Shown here: in pieces, positions 8,763-17,078 of the stretch
Layout: each line of letters starts with the position of its first letter
Numbering within the stretch: position 1 is the stretch's first letter
Assembly (NCBI RefSeq): GCF_013394165.1
Contig: NZ_CP041330.1
Coordinates: 868,001 to 932,000 of the forward strand
DNA: 64,000 nt
Reading direction: 5' to 3'
Source: Pseudoalteromonas sp. Scap06
Lineage (GTDB): Bacteria; Pseudomonadota; Gammaproteobacteria; Enterobacterales; Alteromonadaceae
The notes under the pieces: model-generated
Told to the model about the DNA's origin: nothing
The model's input: the letters and a program-made list of their open reading frames with translations, nothing else
The model's database searches: none
Made by a program: the position numbers and the translations under genes

Positions 8763-8835
8763 AAAATCAAATTGTAGATGTTTAGACGTCCGTTGACATT
8801 TTTAAGTAAACAGATAACAATAGCAGCCTATTTTC

Positions 8836-9000
8836 AAGGTGCTTGCTAAACACTTCAAAGGTGTGATTTTTTTAGTAGGATAATCGGGAAGTTGGTGCGT
8901 TTTCATTGATGAAGTCAATCCCAACACTGCCCCCGCAACGGTAAAGTTATGCTGTATTTTATTATGGTAACTGAGTCCGGAGACCGGCCTTGATGTAATC
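8836..9000 (+). promoter_or_regulatory. Cobalamin riboswitch
   Basis: Contains the conserved elements of the adenosylcobalamin-type aptamer in order: AAGGTGC at the 5' side, GGGAAGTTGGTG, the pairing AATCCCAACACTG, the B12-box-like CCCCCGCAACGGTAA, and GAGTCCGGAGACCGGCC at the 3' side. It lies directly upstream of btuB and should lower receptor expression when cobalamin is plentiful. Boundaries are approximate. Confidence 0.9.
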
Positions 9001-9043
9001 TTACTTACTAACATCTTTGCGGTGGGCAGAGATAGGGAACATC

Positions 9044-10870
9044 ATGATAAATAAAACTGCATTGGGTGTGGCTATTTCGGCTGCGCTGTCTTTTTCTGCA
9101 TCTGCAGAACAAACCATTGAAAGAATAACCGTTACTGCAAATAAATTTGAACAATCAATCAATAATGTACTTGCCAGTGTTAATGTTATTGAACGCATAG
9201 ATATTGAGCAAGGTAATTACCGAGATTTACCCACACTTCTAAGTACTCAGGTAGGCTTTCAAATAAACTCAAATGGCGGCTTTGGTCAAAACGCTGGTGT
9301 GTCCTTGCGTGGTACAGGCTCTGGTGATACGTTAATTTTGATTGATGGTGTTCGTACCGGTTCTGCAACGCTTGGCCAAAAAGCATTGAGTAACGTGCCT
9401 TTAAATAGTATTGAACGCATTGAAATAATTAAAGGGTCACGTGCCGCTGTCTATGGCTCTGATGCACTTGCTGGTGTTATTAACATTATTACGCGTGAGT
9501 CAGATAACCTTTCTGTTAGTGCAACATTTGGTTCAGACGCTTACCAAGATTATCAAATGGCAGGCTCTGTAAAGTCAAGCGATATGAGGAGTGCATTTAA
9601 TGCAGGTTTTGAAAAAACAGATGGTTTTGATGTATTGCAAGGTGTAGCGCCAGATGAAGATGGTTATGAGAACAAAAACCTCGGTTTTAAAGTAAATTAT
9701 AATGATGCACAGTACGGTGATTTTAAGTTATTAGGTCAATACAGCGAAGGCTTTGCTGATTACGATAGTCGCTTTAGTCCTGCCGATAGCACGATTGAAC
9801 GCAATGACTTTGAAAATTATCAATTGTCTGCTGGTTGGAATAAAAACTATAAAAATCAGTCTCACGGTGTTGATATTGCACTTGTAACTGATGACTCAGA
9901 TAACACTTATGTTAATTTTTCCACTGGTCTGCCAGTCACAAGTACGTTTATAACTCAGCGTACTCAAATTGATTACAATGGCCAATATCGTTTAGATGAT
10001 ACTTTAAATATTAGTGGCGGTATTAACTGGTATAAAGACGATGTGTCGCGCAGCTCTCAAGTATTTATTGAAGATAGTCGTGACGTGCTTGCAGTATTTG
10101 TAGGTGCCTATTACGGTACAGATAAGGTGCTTGCTAATCTAACTGTTCGCCAAGATGATGATGAACAGTTTGGTGATGAAACAACGTATACCGCGGCAGC
10201 GGGATATCATTTATCGAGTAATGCAACATTCCGTTTAAGCCAGAGCACAGGGTTTAAAGCGCCTACCTTTAACGATTTATATTACCCTGATTTTGGTAAC
10301 CCTAATTTACAACCAGAAAAGTCCGTTAACCGTGAGCTTGGCTTAAATGTAGACTTTGATATTGCGCAAGTTGATGTCGCTATTTTTAGAAACGACATTG
10401 AGGATAAAATTGATTATGATGCAAACTTTGCATTAGCTAATATTGACGAGGCTCGCTTTGAAGGGGTTGAATTTAGTCTTTCTCAGCAGGTTTTTGGTTT
10501 TGATAGTCACCTTAATTTTGCATATTTAAGTGCGCAGAACAAAGAAACAGGCGCAGAGTTGCGTAATGTTGCTAAGCGTACATTTAATTGGGAGCTTAAA
10601 AAACAGTTTGGTAACTTTGATGCGCGTATCGATATGCAGTATCGCAGCGATCGTCAAGGTGCACAAACCCACTTAGGCTCTTACACACTATGGAATTTAG
10701 CGGGTAATTATCAAGTTAATCAAAATATTGAAGTATCGCTTCGCGTAGAAAACCTGTTCGATAAACAGTACAACGCCGTTGATTCACATCTAAGTTCTAC
10801 AACAGCTCAAGCGTATTACTATAATACACCAGAACGTCGCTTGTTTGCTGGTATAAGCTATGAGTTTTAA
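9044..10870 (+). CDS. btuB: TonB-dependent vitamin B12 receptor
   Basis: 608-residue outer-membrane receptor. The ATG at 9044 follows AGGGAAC and opens a clean signal peptide (MINKTALGVAISAALSFSASA). A TonB box-like segment (ERITVTA) is followed by the plug domain (SLRGTGSGDTLILIDGVRTGS, GSRAAVYGSDALAGVINIIT) and the 22-strand barrel, which ends in an aromatic residue (YYNTPERRLFAGISYEF). An in-frame GTG at 9017 lies in the riboswitch leader and is rejected. The size is close to E. coli BtuB (594 mature), and the riboswitch supports cobalamin as substrate. No btuCDF genes are present in the window. Confidence 0.92.
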   Translation: MINKTALGVAISAALSFSASAEQTIERITVTANKFEQSINNVLASVNVIERIDIEQGNYRDLPTLLSTQVGFQINSNGGFGQNAGVSLRGTGSGDTLILIDGVRTGSATLGQKALSNVPLNSIERIEIIKGSRAAVYGSDALAGVINIITRESDNLSVSATFGSDAYQDYQMAGSVKSSDMRSAFNAGFEKTDGFDVLQGVAPDEDGYENKNLGFKVNYNDAQYGDFKLLGQYSEGFADYDSRFSPADSTIERNDFENYQLSAGWNKNYKNQSHGVDIALVTDDSDNTYVNFSTGLPVTSTFITQRTQIDYNGQYRLDDTLNISGGINWYKDDVSRSSQVFIEDSRDVLAVFVGAYYGTDKVLANLTVRQDDDEQFGDETTYTAAAGYHLSSNATFRLSQSTGFKAPTFNDLYYPDFGNPNLQPEKSVNRELGLNVDFDIAQVDVAIFRNDIEDKIDYDANFALANIDEARFEGVEFSLSQQVFGFDSHLNFAYLSAQNKETGAELRNVAKRTFNWELKKQFGNFDARIDMQYRSDRQGAQTHLGSYTLWNLAGNYQVNQNIEVSLRVENLFDKQYNAVDSHLSSTTAQAYYYNTPERRLFAGISYEF

Positions 10871-10896
10871 TTACTGAATTAGCACATATAATAAAT

Positions 10897-10921
10897 GCCC
10901 GAATTTAAATCGGGCTTTTTA
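10897..10921. terminator. Bidirectional terminator between btuB and msrA
   Basis: GCCCGA and TCGGGC arms around the self-complementary ATTTAAAT centre, with T residues on the + side. It lies in the 56 bases between the two convergent genes. Confidence 0.75.
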
Positions 10922-10926
10922 ATGTG

Positions 10927-11463
10927 TTATTCCGTTAAAAACTCGCTAAATTCGGTTTCAAACTTGTGCAATTTAGGTGCAATTAAAATACTACAGTAGC
11001 CTTGTTCTGGGTTTTCATTGTAGTAGTCTTGGTGAAAACTTTCAGCAGGGTAAAAAGTGGTTGCTGGGCTTACCTCGGTTACTATAGGTTCGCTAACATG
11101 AGTTTGCAGCTCTGCAATAACGGCCTGTGTTTGCAATTGTTGTTGCTGATCATGGTAATACACAACGCTGCGGTATTGAGTACCTATATCGTTACCTTGG
11201 CGATTTAACTGGGTGGCATCATGCAAGGTAAAAAACATTGCGAGTAAGGTTTCAAAGCTTATCACACTAGAATCAAATTCAACCTTAATCACTTCTGCAT
11301 GCCCGCTATTGCCTGTGCAAATAGCTTTGTAGGTTGGGTTATCAGTGTGCCCGCCCGTGTAACCAGAACAAACACTGAGTACACCTTTAACACGCCTAAA
11401 TGCCGCATCAATACACCAAAAACAGCCGCCGCCGAGTGTTGCTACCTGTGTGGTCGAACTCAT
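10927..11463 (-). CDS. msrA: Peptide methionine-S-sulfoxide reductase
   Basis: Repairs methionine S-sulfoxide in proteins using thioredoxin. The catalytic motif GGGCFWC is at residues 11-17, followed by the family's SGYTGG (near 33-38), GNSGHAEVIKVEFD, and YRSVVYYHD. The length, 178 residues, is typical of MsrA without a fused MsrB domain. The ATG at 11463 fits the family N-terminus. It is a single-gene unit between convergent btuB and the efflux genes; no oxidative-stress operator was recognised. Confidence 0.95.
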   Translation of the reverse strand: MSSTTQVATLGGGCFWCIDAAFRRVKGVLSVCSGYTGGHTDNPTYKAICTGNSGHAEVIKVEFDSSVISFETLLAMFFTLHDATQLNRQGNDIGTQYRSVVYYHDQQQQLQTQAVIAELQTHVSEPIVTEVSPATTFYPAESFHQDYYNENPEQGYCSILIAPKLHKFETEFSEFLTE

Positions 11464-11496
11464 AAGTACTTCCTCAATTATATGGTTATATGCACC

Positions 11497-11527
11497 AAAA
11501 TAGCGCCGTAACAGCTAATTACGACGC
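11497..11527 (-). terminator. Probable terminator of the RND operon
   Basis: On the minus strand GCGTCGTAA pairs with TTACGGCGC (one G-T pair) across a seven-base loop, then TATTTT. The T run is short, so efficiency is uncertain. Confidence 0.5.
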
Positions 11528-11537
11528 TCAGAGTGAC

Positions 11538-14500
11538 TTAGATCTCTTTAAGTGGTTTTTCAGCTGCTTGTTTATCTAGCTTTTGCTGTAAAAACTCTGG
11601 TGATTGTGTATTTCGCGCTAGTGCGTAATAGGCAGCTGGCACCACAAACAGAGTCAGTATGGTGGCAACCGTTACGCCGGTAAATACCACTACACCAATT
11701 ACCATTCTACTTTCCGAGCCAGGCCCTGAGGCGAGTACCAAAGGTACCGCGCTCATAACTGTGGTTAGGGAGGTCATTATAATAGGACGTAAACGCTGGG
11801 TAGCGGCTTGTAAAATAGCTTCACTAAATTCCAACCCTTTATCACGTAACTGATTGGTAAATTCAACAATCAGAATACCGTTTTTAGCGCTTAACCCGAT
11901 GAGCATCACAATACCAATTTGGCTGTATATATTAAGTGTTAAGCCCATACTCCATAGGCCAAACATAGCACCCATTAGCCCAAGTGGAACGGTGAGCATA
12001 ATAACAAGCGGATGCATAAAGCTTTCAAACTGAGCAGCGAGCACTAAAAAGGTCACGGTCAATGCCAGCACAAACACGTAGGTCATAGCTGAGGCACCTT
12101 CATAAAACAATTGTGACTCACCTTTGTAATCAATGGCGCCATCAATGTCATTTTCTTCTGCGGCAACATTGTTTAAAAAGTTTAGTGCTTGTTCTAGCGT
12201 ATAGCCATCAGCTAAGTTGGCACTTAGAGTAATTGCACGCATACGGTTATAGCGATTTAAACGCGAGGCGGTGGCTTCTTCTTTCAAGCTTATAAGGCTG
12301 TCGAGTGGCACCAATTCATTGCTGCGAGATTTAAGGTAAATATTTGAAATATCAGTAGGGTTTGCAAAGTCTTCTTTAGTTCCCTTTAAAATTACATCGT
12401 ACTCTTCACCGCGGTCAATAAAAGTGGTTACACGGCGTTGGCCAAGCATGGTTTCAAGTGTACGTCCCACATCTGAGACTGATACGCCTAAATCAGCGGC
12501 TTTATTTTTATCAATACTGACTAAAAATTGTGGGAAGGTTTCTTTATAATCATGATCAATGCGCACTAACCCAGGGTTTTTCTCTGCACGTTTAATAATT
12601 CTATCGCGCCAATCAGCTAGCTGAGCATAATCATTACCTTGTAAAACAAACTCTATCGGTCGCGATGAACCACCACCGCCAATACCACGGCGCATAATTG
12701 CAAAAGCACGTACATCGGTGACTTCTTGCATTTTACCGCTTATTTCATCCATGACTTCCCAGGTTGAGCGTTTGCGTTTATCCCAATCCGCCATACCAAC
12801 AATGGCTACACCACCACTGCCACCCCAACCTGGAACTCGCACTAAAACTCGGCTTAGTTCGCCAGATTCAGAGTAAGGCATTAAGCGTTCTTCTATCTTT
12901 GCCATATTAGCGGCATTATTCTCATAGCTAGCCCCTTCAGGGCCATTCATAAGTACAAAAAAGGTACCACGGTCTTCTTTAGGGGTAAGTTCAGACGGTA
13001 TTTGTAAAAATAATGAATAACTAACAAACCCAGCTAAAACTAAGCTCAGCATTAAGCCCCATTTGCGGGTCATGTTTGACGCTAAAGCGTTACGGTATCC
13101 ATTTTCTAATTTAGTAAAAAAGCGATCCATTGCTTGGCTAAATTTACTTTCTTTTTCAGAGGCCTTTAAAACCTTTGAACACAATGCCGGAGAGAGTGTT
13201 AATGCAGTAATACTGGAGAAGAACACGGCTGCACTCACCGCCATTGCAAATTCTGTAAATAGTGCGCCTATTCGTCCTTCCATAAACACCAATGGTACAA
13301 ACACAGAGATCAGTACTAGGGTGGTGGCTATAATTGCAAAGCCTACCTCACGGGCGCCGCGATAAGCTGCCAATAAAGGCGGCTCACCAAGTTCTATGCG
13401 GCGGTGAATATTCTCTAGCATTACAATGGCATCATCTACCACTAAGCCTATTGCTAATACTAGTGCCAGTAGAGTTAATAAGTTAATTGAATAACCCATT
13501 GCTAATAAAAACATAAAACTACCGACTAAGGCGACCGGTACGGTGACCGCAGGAATAAGTGTGGCGCGAATATTACCTAAAAATATAAAGATAATAAGCA
13601 CTACTAAGCCCATAGAAATTGCTAAAGTTTTATAAACCTCATTAATTGATTCTTTGATAAATACTGAAGAGTCGTAACTGTCTTCGATAGTGGTGCCTTC
13701 TGGTAGGTTACGCTTAATCTTTTCCAGTTCACTGCGGGCATTATCAACTACTGTAAGAGTATTTGCTTTGGCTTGTTTAACAATACCCATACCAATCATA
13801 TTACGGCCATTTCCGCGAAATAAGCTTTCATCATCGGCGGCTTCTAATTTTACGTCAGCCACTTCGCCTAGACGTACTAAATAACCATCTTCGCCTCGCT
13901 TAATGACAAGGTTTTGAAAATCACGTTGGTTTTTATAGCTGCGTGCAGTGCGCACAGTAAAATCACGGTCTACCGATTCAATTTCACCCGCCGGAAGCTC
14001 TACATTTTCACTGCGTAGTGTTTGCTCTATATCACTAGAGGTAATGCCACGAGCTGCCATCGCTTGGCGGTTAAGCCATACTTTCATGGCATACTTTCGC
14101 TCTCCCCCAATACGCACATTTGATACACCATCAACAACGGCTAAACGGTCGACAATAAAACGCTGTGCATAATCAGAAAGTTGCAATGAATCCATGGTTT
14201 CACTGTTAAGTACAAACCACGCGATAGGGCTTTCGTCACTATTTGATTTTGATACTTCAGGAGGGCGTACTTGCTCTGGTAGGCTGTCTAATGCCCGTGC
14301 AACACGTTCTCGTACATCGTTAGAGGCATCGTCTATATCGCGGTTAATATTAAACTCAATGGTAATGTTTGAGCGGCCATTACGACTCGATGAGTTAATA
14401 CTTTTAATACCCTCAATCCCCGAAATACGGTTCTCGATAACTTGGGTTATTTTTGTTTCAATAATTTCAGCAGATGCACCGGTATATTCAGTACTAATAT

Positions 14501-14636
14501 TTACAATCGGTGTTTCAATATCTGGATACTCACGCAAAGGCAGCATACTAAAAGCAACTAAGCCAAAAGTGAGTAACAGTAAGTTAATAACAATCGCAAA
14601 AACGGGGCGTTTGACGCTAGTATCGGTAATTTTCAC
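11538..14636 (-). CDS. RND efflux transporter, inner-membrane HAE1-type pump
   Basis: 1032 residues, AcrB-like topology: one membrane segment at the N-terminus (MKITDTSVKRPVFAIVINLL), a large periplasmic loop, six segments, a second loop, and five more segments. The proton-relay aspartate pair is present in GLVVDDAIVMLENI near residue 402. The N-terminal signature (SVKRPVFA, REYPDIETP) and the SRNGRSNITIEF region place it with multidrug exporters rather than metal pumps. The GTG start overlaps nothing but follows the adaptor stop by three bases, with AAGGGGT as ribosome site. It would exchange protons for drugs or other amphiphiles. The outer-membrane channel is not encoded here and presumably is a shared TolC. 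Substrate unknown. Confidence 0.93.
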   Translation of the reverse strand: MKITDTSVKRPVFAIVINLLLLTFGLVAFSMLPLREYPDIETPIVNISTEYTGASAEIIETKITQVIENRISGIEGIKSINSSSRNGRSNITIEFNINRDIDDASNDVRERVARALDSLPEQVRPPEVSKSNSDESPIAWFVLNSETMDSLQLSDYAQRFIVDRLAVVDGVSNVRIGGERKYAMKVWLNRQAMAARGITSSDIEQTLRSENVELPAGEIESVDRDFTVRTARSYKNQRDFQNLVIKRGEDGYLVRLGEVADVKLEAADDESLFRGNGRNMIGMGIVKQAKANTLTVVDNARSELEKIKRNLPEGTTIEDSYDSSVFIKESINEVYKTLAISMGLVVLIIFIFLGNIRATLIPAVTVPVALVGSFMFLLAMGYSINLLTLLALVLAIGLVVDDAIVMLENIHRRIELGEPPLLAAYRGAREVGFAIIATTLVLISVFVPLVFMEGRIGALFTEFAMAVSAAVFFSSITALTLSPALCSKVLKASEKESKFSQAMDRFFTKLENGYRNALASNMTRKWGLMLSLVLAGFVSYSLFLQIPSELTPKEDRGTFFVLMNGPEGASYENNAANMAKIEERLMPYSESGELSRVLVRVPGWGGSGGVAIVGMADWDKRKRSTWEVMDEISGKMQEVTDVRAFAIMRRGIGGGGSSRPIEFVLQGNDYAQLADWRDRIIKRAEKNPGLVRIDHDYKETFPQFLVSIDKNKAADLGVSVSDVGRTLETMLGQRRVTTFIDRGEEYDVILKGTKEDFANPTDISNIYLKSRSNELVPLDSLISLKEEATASRLNRYNRMRAITLSANLADGYTLEQALNFLNNVAAEENDIDGAIDYKGESQLFYEGASAMTYVFVLALTVTFLVLAAQFESFMHPLVIMLTVPLGLMGAMFGLWSMGLTLNIYSQIGIVMLIGLSAKNGILIVEFTNQLRDKGLEFSEAILQAATQRLRPIIMTSLTTVMSAVPLVLASGPGSESRMVIGVVVFTGVTVATILTLFVVPAAYYALARNTQSPEFLQQKLDKQAAEKPLKEI

Positions 14637-14639
14637 GTG

Positions 14640-15701
14640 TTACCCCTTAACGCTTACTTTGCTACCAGAGCGGATTTTGATTATTCCCTCGGTAACAATC
14701 TGCTGGCCGTTCTTTAACCCCTTGTCTATTGCAACCCAGCCATTGTTTCTACTTGCAACATGTACCTCTATGCGATTAGCTATGCCATCTTCAATTTGAA
14801 AAACATAATGTTTATCTTGCAGAGGAATAATTGCTTTTTCAGGCACCATTAGCGCTTGATTGCTGCTTAGCTCTAGTGCAGTTTTAAGTAGCATACCAGG
14901 GCGAAGTAAACCCGATTTATTAGCAAAACTGGCTGTTACTTCTACACTGCGAGTGATTGAATCAATACGTGAGCTTATATGGGTTACTTTACCGGTGAAT
15001 GTTTGATCAGGGTAAGCATCGTTTTGAGTGCGAACAGTCATTCCGTTTTTCAGTTGAGCTAAATACTTTTCAGGCACTTTAAAATCAACTTTTATGATAC
15101 TGATATCATCTAAGGTTGTAATTATCGTGCTGTTACTAATATAAGCGCCTACCGATATTTCGCGTTTACCCAGTAACCCAGAAAAAGGCGCGGTAATAGC
15201 CATTTCATTGAGTTTAGTTTTGGCACTTTCAAGTTGAGCTTCGCTGGCATCAACACGGGCTAGCTGTTCTTCAAGTAACGACTTGGCAGTCGCTTGTGAG
15301 CGAGAAAGTTCGGTAAGCCTAGCTAATTGGCGTTTTTCTTCTTGTAAATTAATGCTAAGTTCTTTTACTGCAAATTGTTCTTGTTGGTTTTGCAGTTGCA
15401 CTAATTTTTGTCCTTTGCTGACCAAGTCGCCGTCTTCAAAGTAAATGCTGGTGACATAATCGTTTTGTGCGCTTTTAATGTAAATAGCCTGATTAGCACG
15501 GGCACTGCCAATGGCTTCAATCATAATGGCATTTTCTTGCGACTCGACAGTGTGCGCAGAGACTTGTGTTGTCATTGCCGAGTAATCAGCTTGCTCGCCC
15601 TGTGATGCGGGCAAATATAAATAAACGCTAAAAATTATTAGTACCGAAATAATAAATGGAAATAGGGCTTTGCCGGATTGTTTAGAGTGCATTGTTTTCA
15701 T
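14640..15701 (-). CDS. RND periplasmic adaptor (membrane fusion protein)
   Basis: 353 residues with an N-terminal membrane anchor (ALFPFIISVLIIFSVYLYLP), a lipoyl-like half motif (AIYIKSAQNDYVTSIYFEDG), a coiled hairpin (about residues 95-160), the second lipoyl half (ITAPFSGLLGKREISVGAYI), a beta barrel and a membrane-proximal domain. It is an HlyD/AcrA-type adaptor connecting the pump encoded immediately downstream to an outer-membrane channel. An ATG three codons inside (15692) is better spaced from the CAGGT ahead of the gene and could be the true start. No regulator gene is adjacent. Confidence 0.92.
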   Translation of the reverse strand: MKTMHSKQSGKALFPFIISVLIIFSVYLYLPASQGEQADYSAMTTQVSAHTVESQENAIMIEAIGSARANQAIYIKSAQNDYVTSIYFEDGDLVSKGQKLVQLQNQQEQFAVKELSINLQEEKRQLARLTELSRSQATAKSLLEEQLARVDASEAQLESAKTKLNEMAITAPFSGLLGKREISVGAYISNSTIITTLDDISIIKVDFKVPEKYLAQLKNGMTVRTQNDAYPDQTFTGKVTHISSRIDSITRSVEVTASFANKSGLLRPGMLLKTALELSSNQALMVPEKAIIPLQDKHYVFQIEDGIANRIEVHVASRNNGWVAIDKGLKNGQQIVTEGIIKIRSGSKVSVKG

Positions 15702-15842
15702 ACCTGAAAATAGATTATAAGTATTGTACGAAATCAGGACAAAAAAAGGCGGTTATGTATCTCATTAATTTGTGCGTTAGGCGTAAAAATAACTGATACT
15801 TAGTCATTGCGCATATTTAACAGTAATAATAGGAGTTAATTG

Positions 15843-15947
15843 ATGAACTTCAAAACATCATGCAAACGCTGTTTAACACTGAGAAAGTTAGTATTGTGGG
15901 CTATTATTATGTTTATATTTTATATGGCGTTTTTTCAGTATGGCTAA
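15843..15947 (+). CDS. 34-residue single-span membrane peptide with a CxxC motif
   Basis: ATG preceded by AATAGGAGTT, a strong ribosome site. The product begins MNFKTSCKRCLTLRK and continues into a hydrophobic segment of about 17 residues (LVLWAIIMFIFYMAFF), ending QYG. The basic Cys-Lys-Arg-Cys stretch would face the cytoplasm. Its stop overlaps the ATG of the next gene by eight bases, an arrangement typical of coupled translation. Small size makes it easy to miss; strong ribosome site, overlap and sensible topology argue it is real. No family recognised. Confidence 0.6.
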   Translation: MNFKTSCKRCLTLRKLVLWAIIMFIFYMAFFQYG

Positions 15948-16644
15948 TATAAAAAAACACACACTTAAATACCGAGCGCAAGGCGCTAAAAATGGGATTG
16001 AAATACTGGTCGTAGGTAGCATTGGTTTAATCTTCATCATGCTATTTAATTTATTGCGTCCAGGTGAAATCAGTATTATTGAATTTTTTTTAGTAAGTTT
16101 ATGTATTGCAGCAATTTTAATTGGATTTTTTAAAACACAAGAACCTTTTTATAGTATTATTTTAACTGAGCAGCAATTAACATATCAGCATAAGTACGGG
16201 CAATGGGATTTACACCAAGAAAATCTCCACCATTGCGGTATTCCTAAAGTTGATAACGGTATTGATCATCTTGAGCTGAACGCGATTGGTATTAAGTTAA
16301 ATGATATAGATACATTTTTAGCTGCTTTAGCACCAAGAATTGCGGGTAAATTACTAATAGAACAGCGGCACTTATTTATGCAAGTTGTTCAAAAAAATTG
16401 CAAAAATGGGCATTGCCCATCAGAATGGTTAGTTGAAGATAATAAATTTAGGTCAAAAAAAGGAATTGACTATAATGGGCTTATAGCGATGTTTGCTAAT
16501 AGGGCTAAGCATCTTCAGCTTTTAACAGGGTATGACTTACTGTTACCTGCCAGTGTAATAGAAAGTGATATTTGGGAATTTTGCGCAAATTTAAATAAAT
16601 GGAAGCGTGATCCCTCTCAGTTTATCAAGTCGCAGTGTGAATAA
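15940..16644 (+). CDS. DUF2982-like membrane protein
   Basis: 234 residues with two N-terminal membrane segments (GIEILVVGSIGLIFIMLFNLL and FFLVSLCIAAILIGFF) followed by a soluble domain of about 170 residues that contains ALAPRIAGKLLIEQRHLFMQ and ends in GYDLLLPASVIESDIWEFC. The length and arrangement resemble the DUF2982 proteins of Vibrio and Pseudoalteromonas; this is recognition by memory, not by search. Function unknown. It is probably translated together with the 34-residue peptide that overlaps its start. Confidence 0.6.
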   Translation: MANIKKHTLKYRAQGAKNGIEILVVGSIGLIFIMLFNLLRPGEISIIEFFLVSLCIAAILIGFFKTQEPFYSIILTEQQLTYQHKYGQWDLHQENLHHCGIPKVDNGIDHLELNAIGIKLNDIDTFLAALAPRIAGKLLIEQRHLFMQVVQKNCKNGHCPSEWLVEDNKFRSKKGIDYNGLIAMFANRAKHLQLLTGYDLLLPASVIESDIWEFCANLNKWKRDPSQFIKSQCE

Positions 16645-16679
16645 TAATATAAGCACTCACTGCGGGATTAGGAATAACT

Positions 16680-17012
16680 ATGAGTCAAGACAGATCTTTT
16701 ATTAAAAGTGGTCGAAACACCATAATTCACAAAGACAGAAAACTAGATTTAGTGATTGTTAATGGTGAGGAACATCCTCGAATTAAAGTAACAGCAAATG
16801 GCCTTGAACCATTTAAAGAAGAGCTGCCAAAAAACCGCCGTGATGCAAAAGAGCGCTACTTAGATATGGTTTATATTGCAAGTCCAGATGTATTTAGCGA
16901 GGAGAAACAGTTGTTGTTTATTCAATCCTTAGATGGCCGCGAATATAAAGTAGATTACAGTAAAGTTGGCACTAAGTTATTTGTTCGTATTCATCAAGAT
17001 AGCTATTTATAA
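16680..17012 (+). CDS. Hypothetical 110-residue soluble protein
   Basis: ATG with TTAGGAAT ahead of it, 35 bases after the DUF2982-like gene and probably in the same message. The product is charged, with no signal peptide or membrane segment; the first half is basic (IKSGRNTIIHKDRKLDLVIV) and the middle rich in Glu, Lys and Arg (EELPKNRRDAKERYLDMVYI). It ends FVRIHQDSYL. I do not recognise a family. The normal codon use and ribosome site argue that it is a real gene. Confidence 0.65.
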   Translation: MSQDRSFIKSGRNTIIHKDRKLDLVIVNGEEHPRIKVTANGLEPFKEELPKNRRDAKERYLDMVYIASPDVFSEEKQLLFIQSLDGREYKVDYSKVGTKLFVRIHQDSYL

Positions 17013-17078
17013 TTTATAATGGCACTTTTTTTGCTTTACAGTCTTATTAGATAATTTTAAGACACAAAGGTGCTTAGT

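Noticed and set aside
8560..8796. 78-codon open frame after yajQ
   Set aside because: It runs through the yajQ terminator, the sequencing adapter and the GC-rich repeat, and the translation is a low-complexity Pro/Arg/Glu repeat.
14194..14799. 201-codon frame antisense to the RND genes
   Set aside because: It lies wholly opposite the pump and adaptor genes, has no ribosome site, and its composition is that of a shadow frame.
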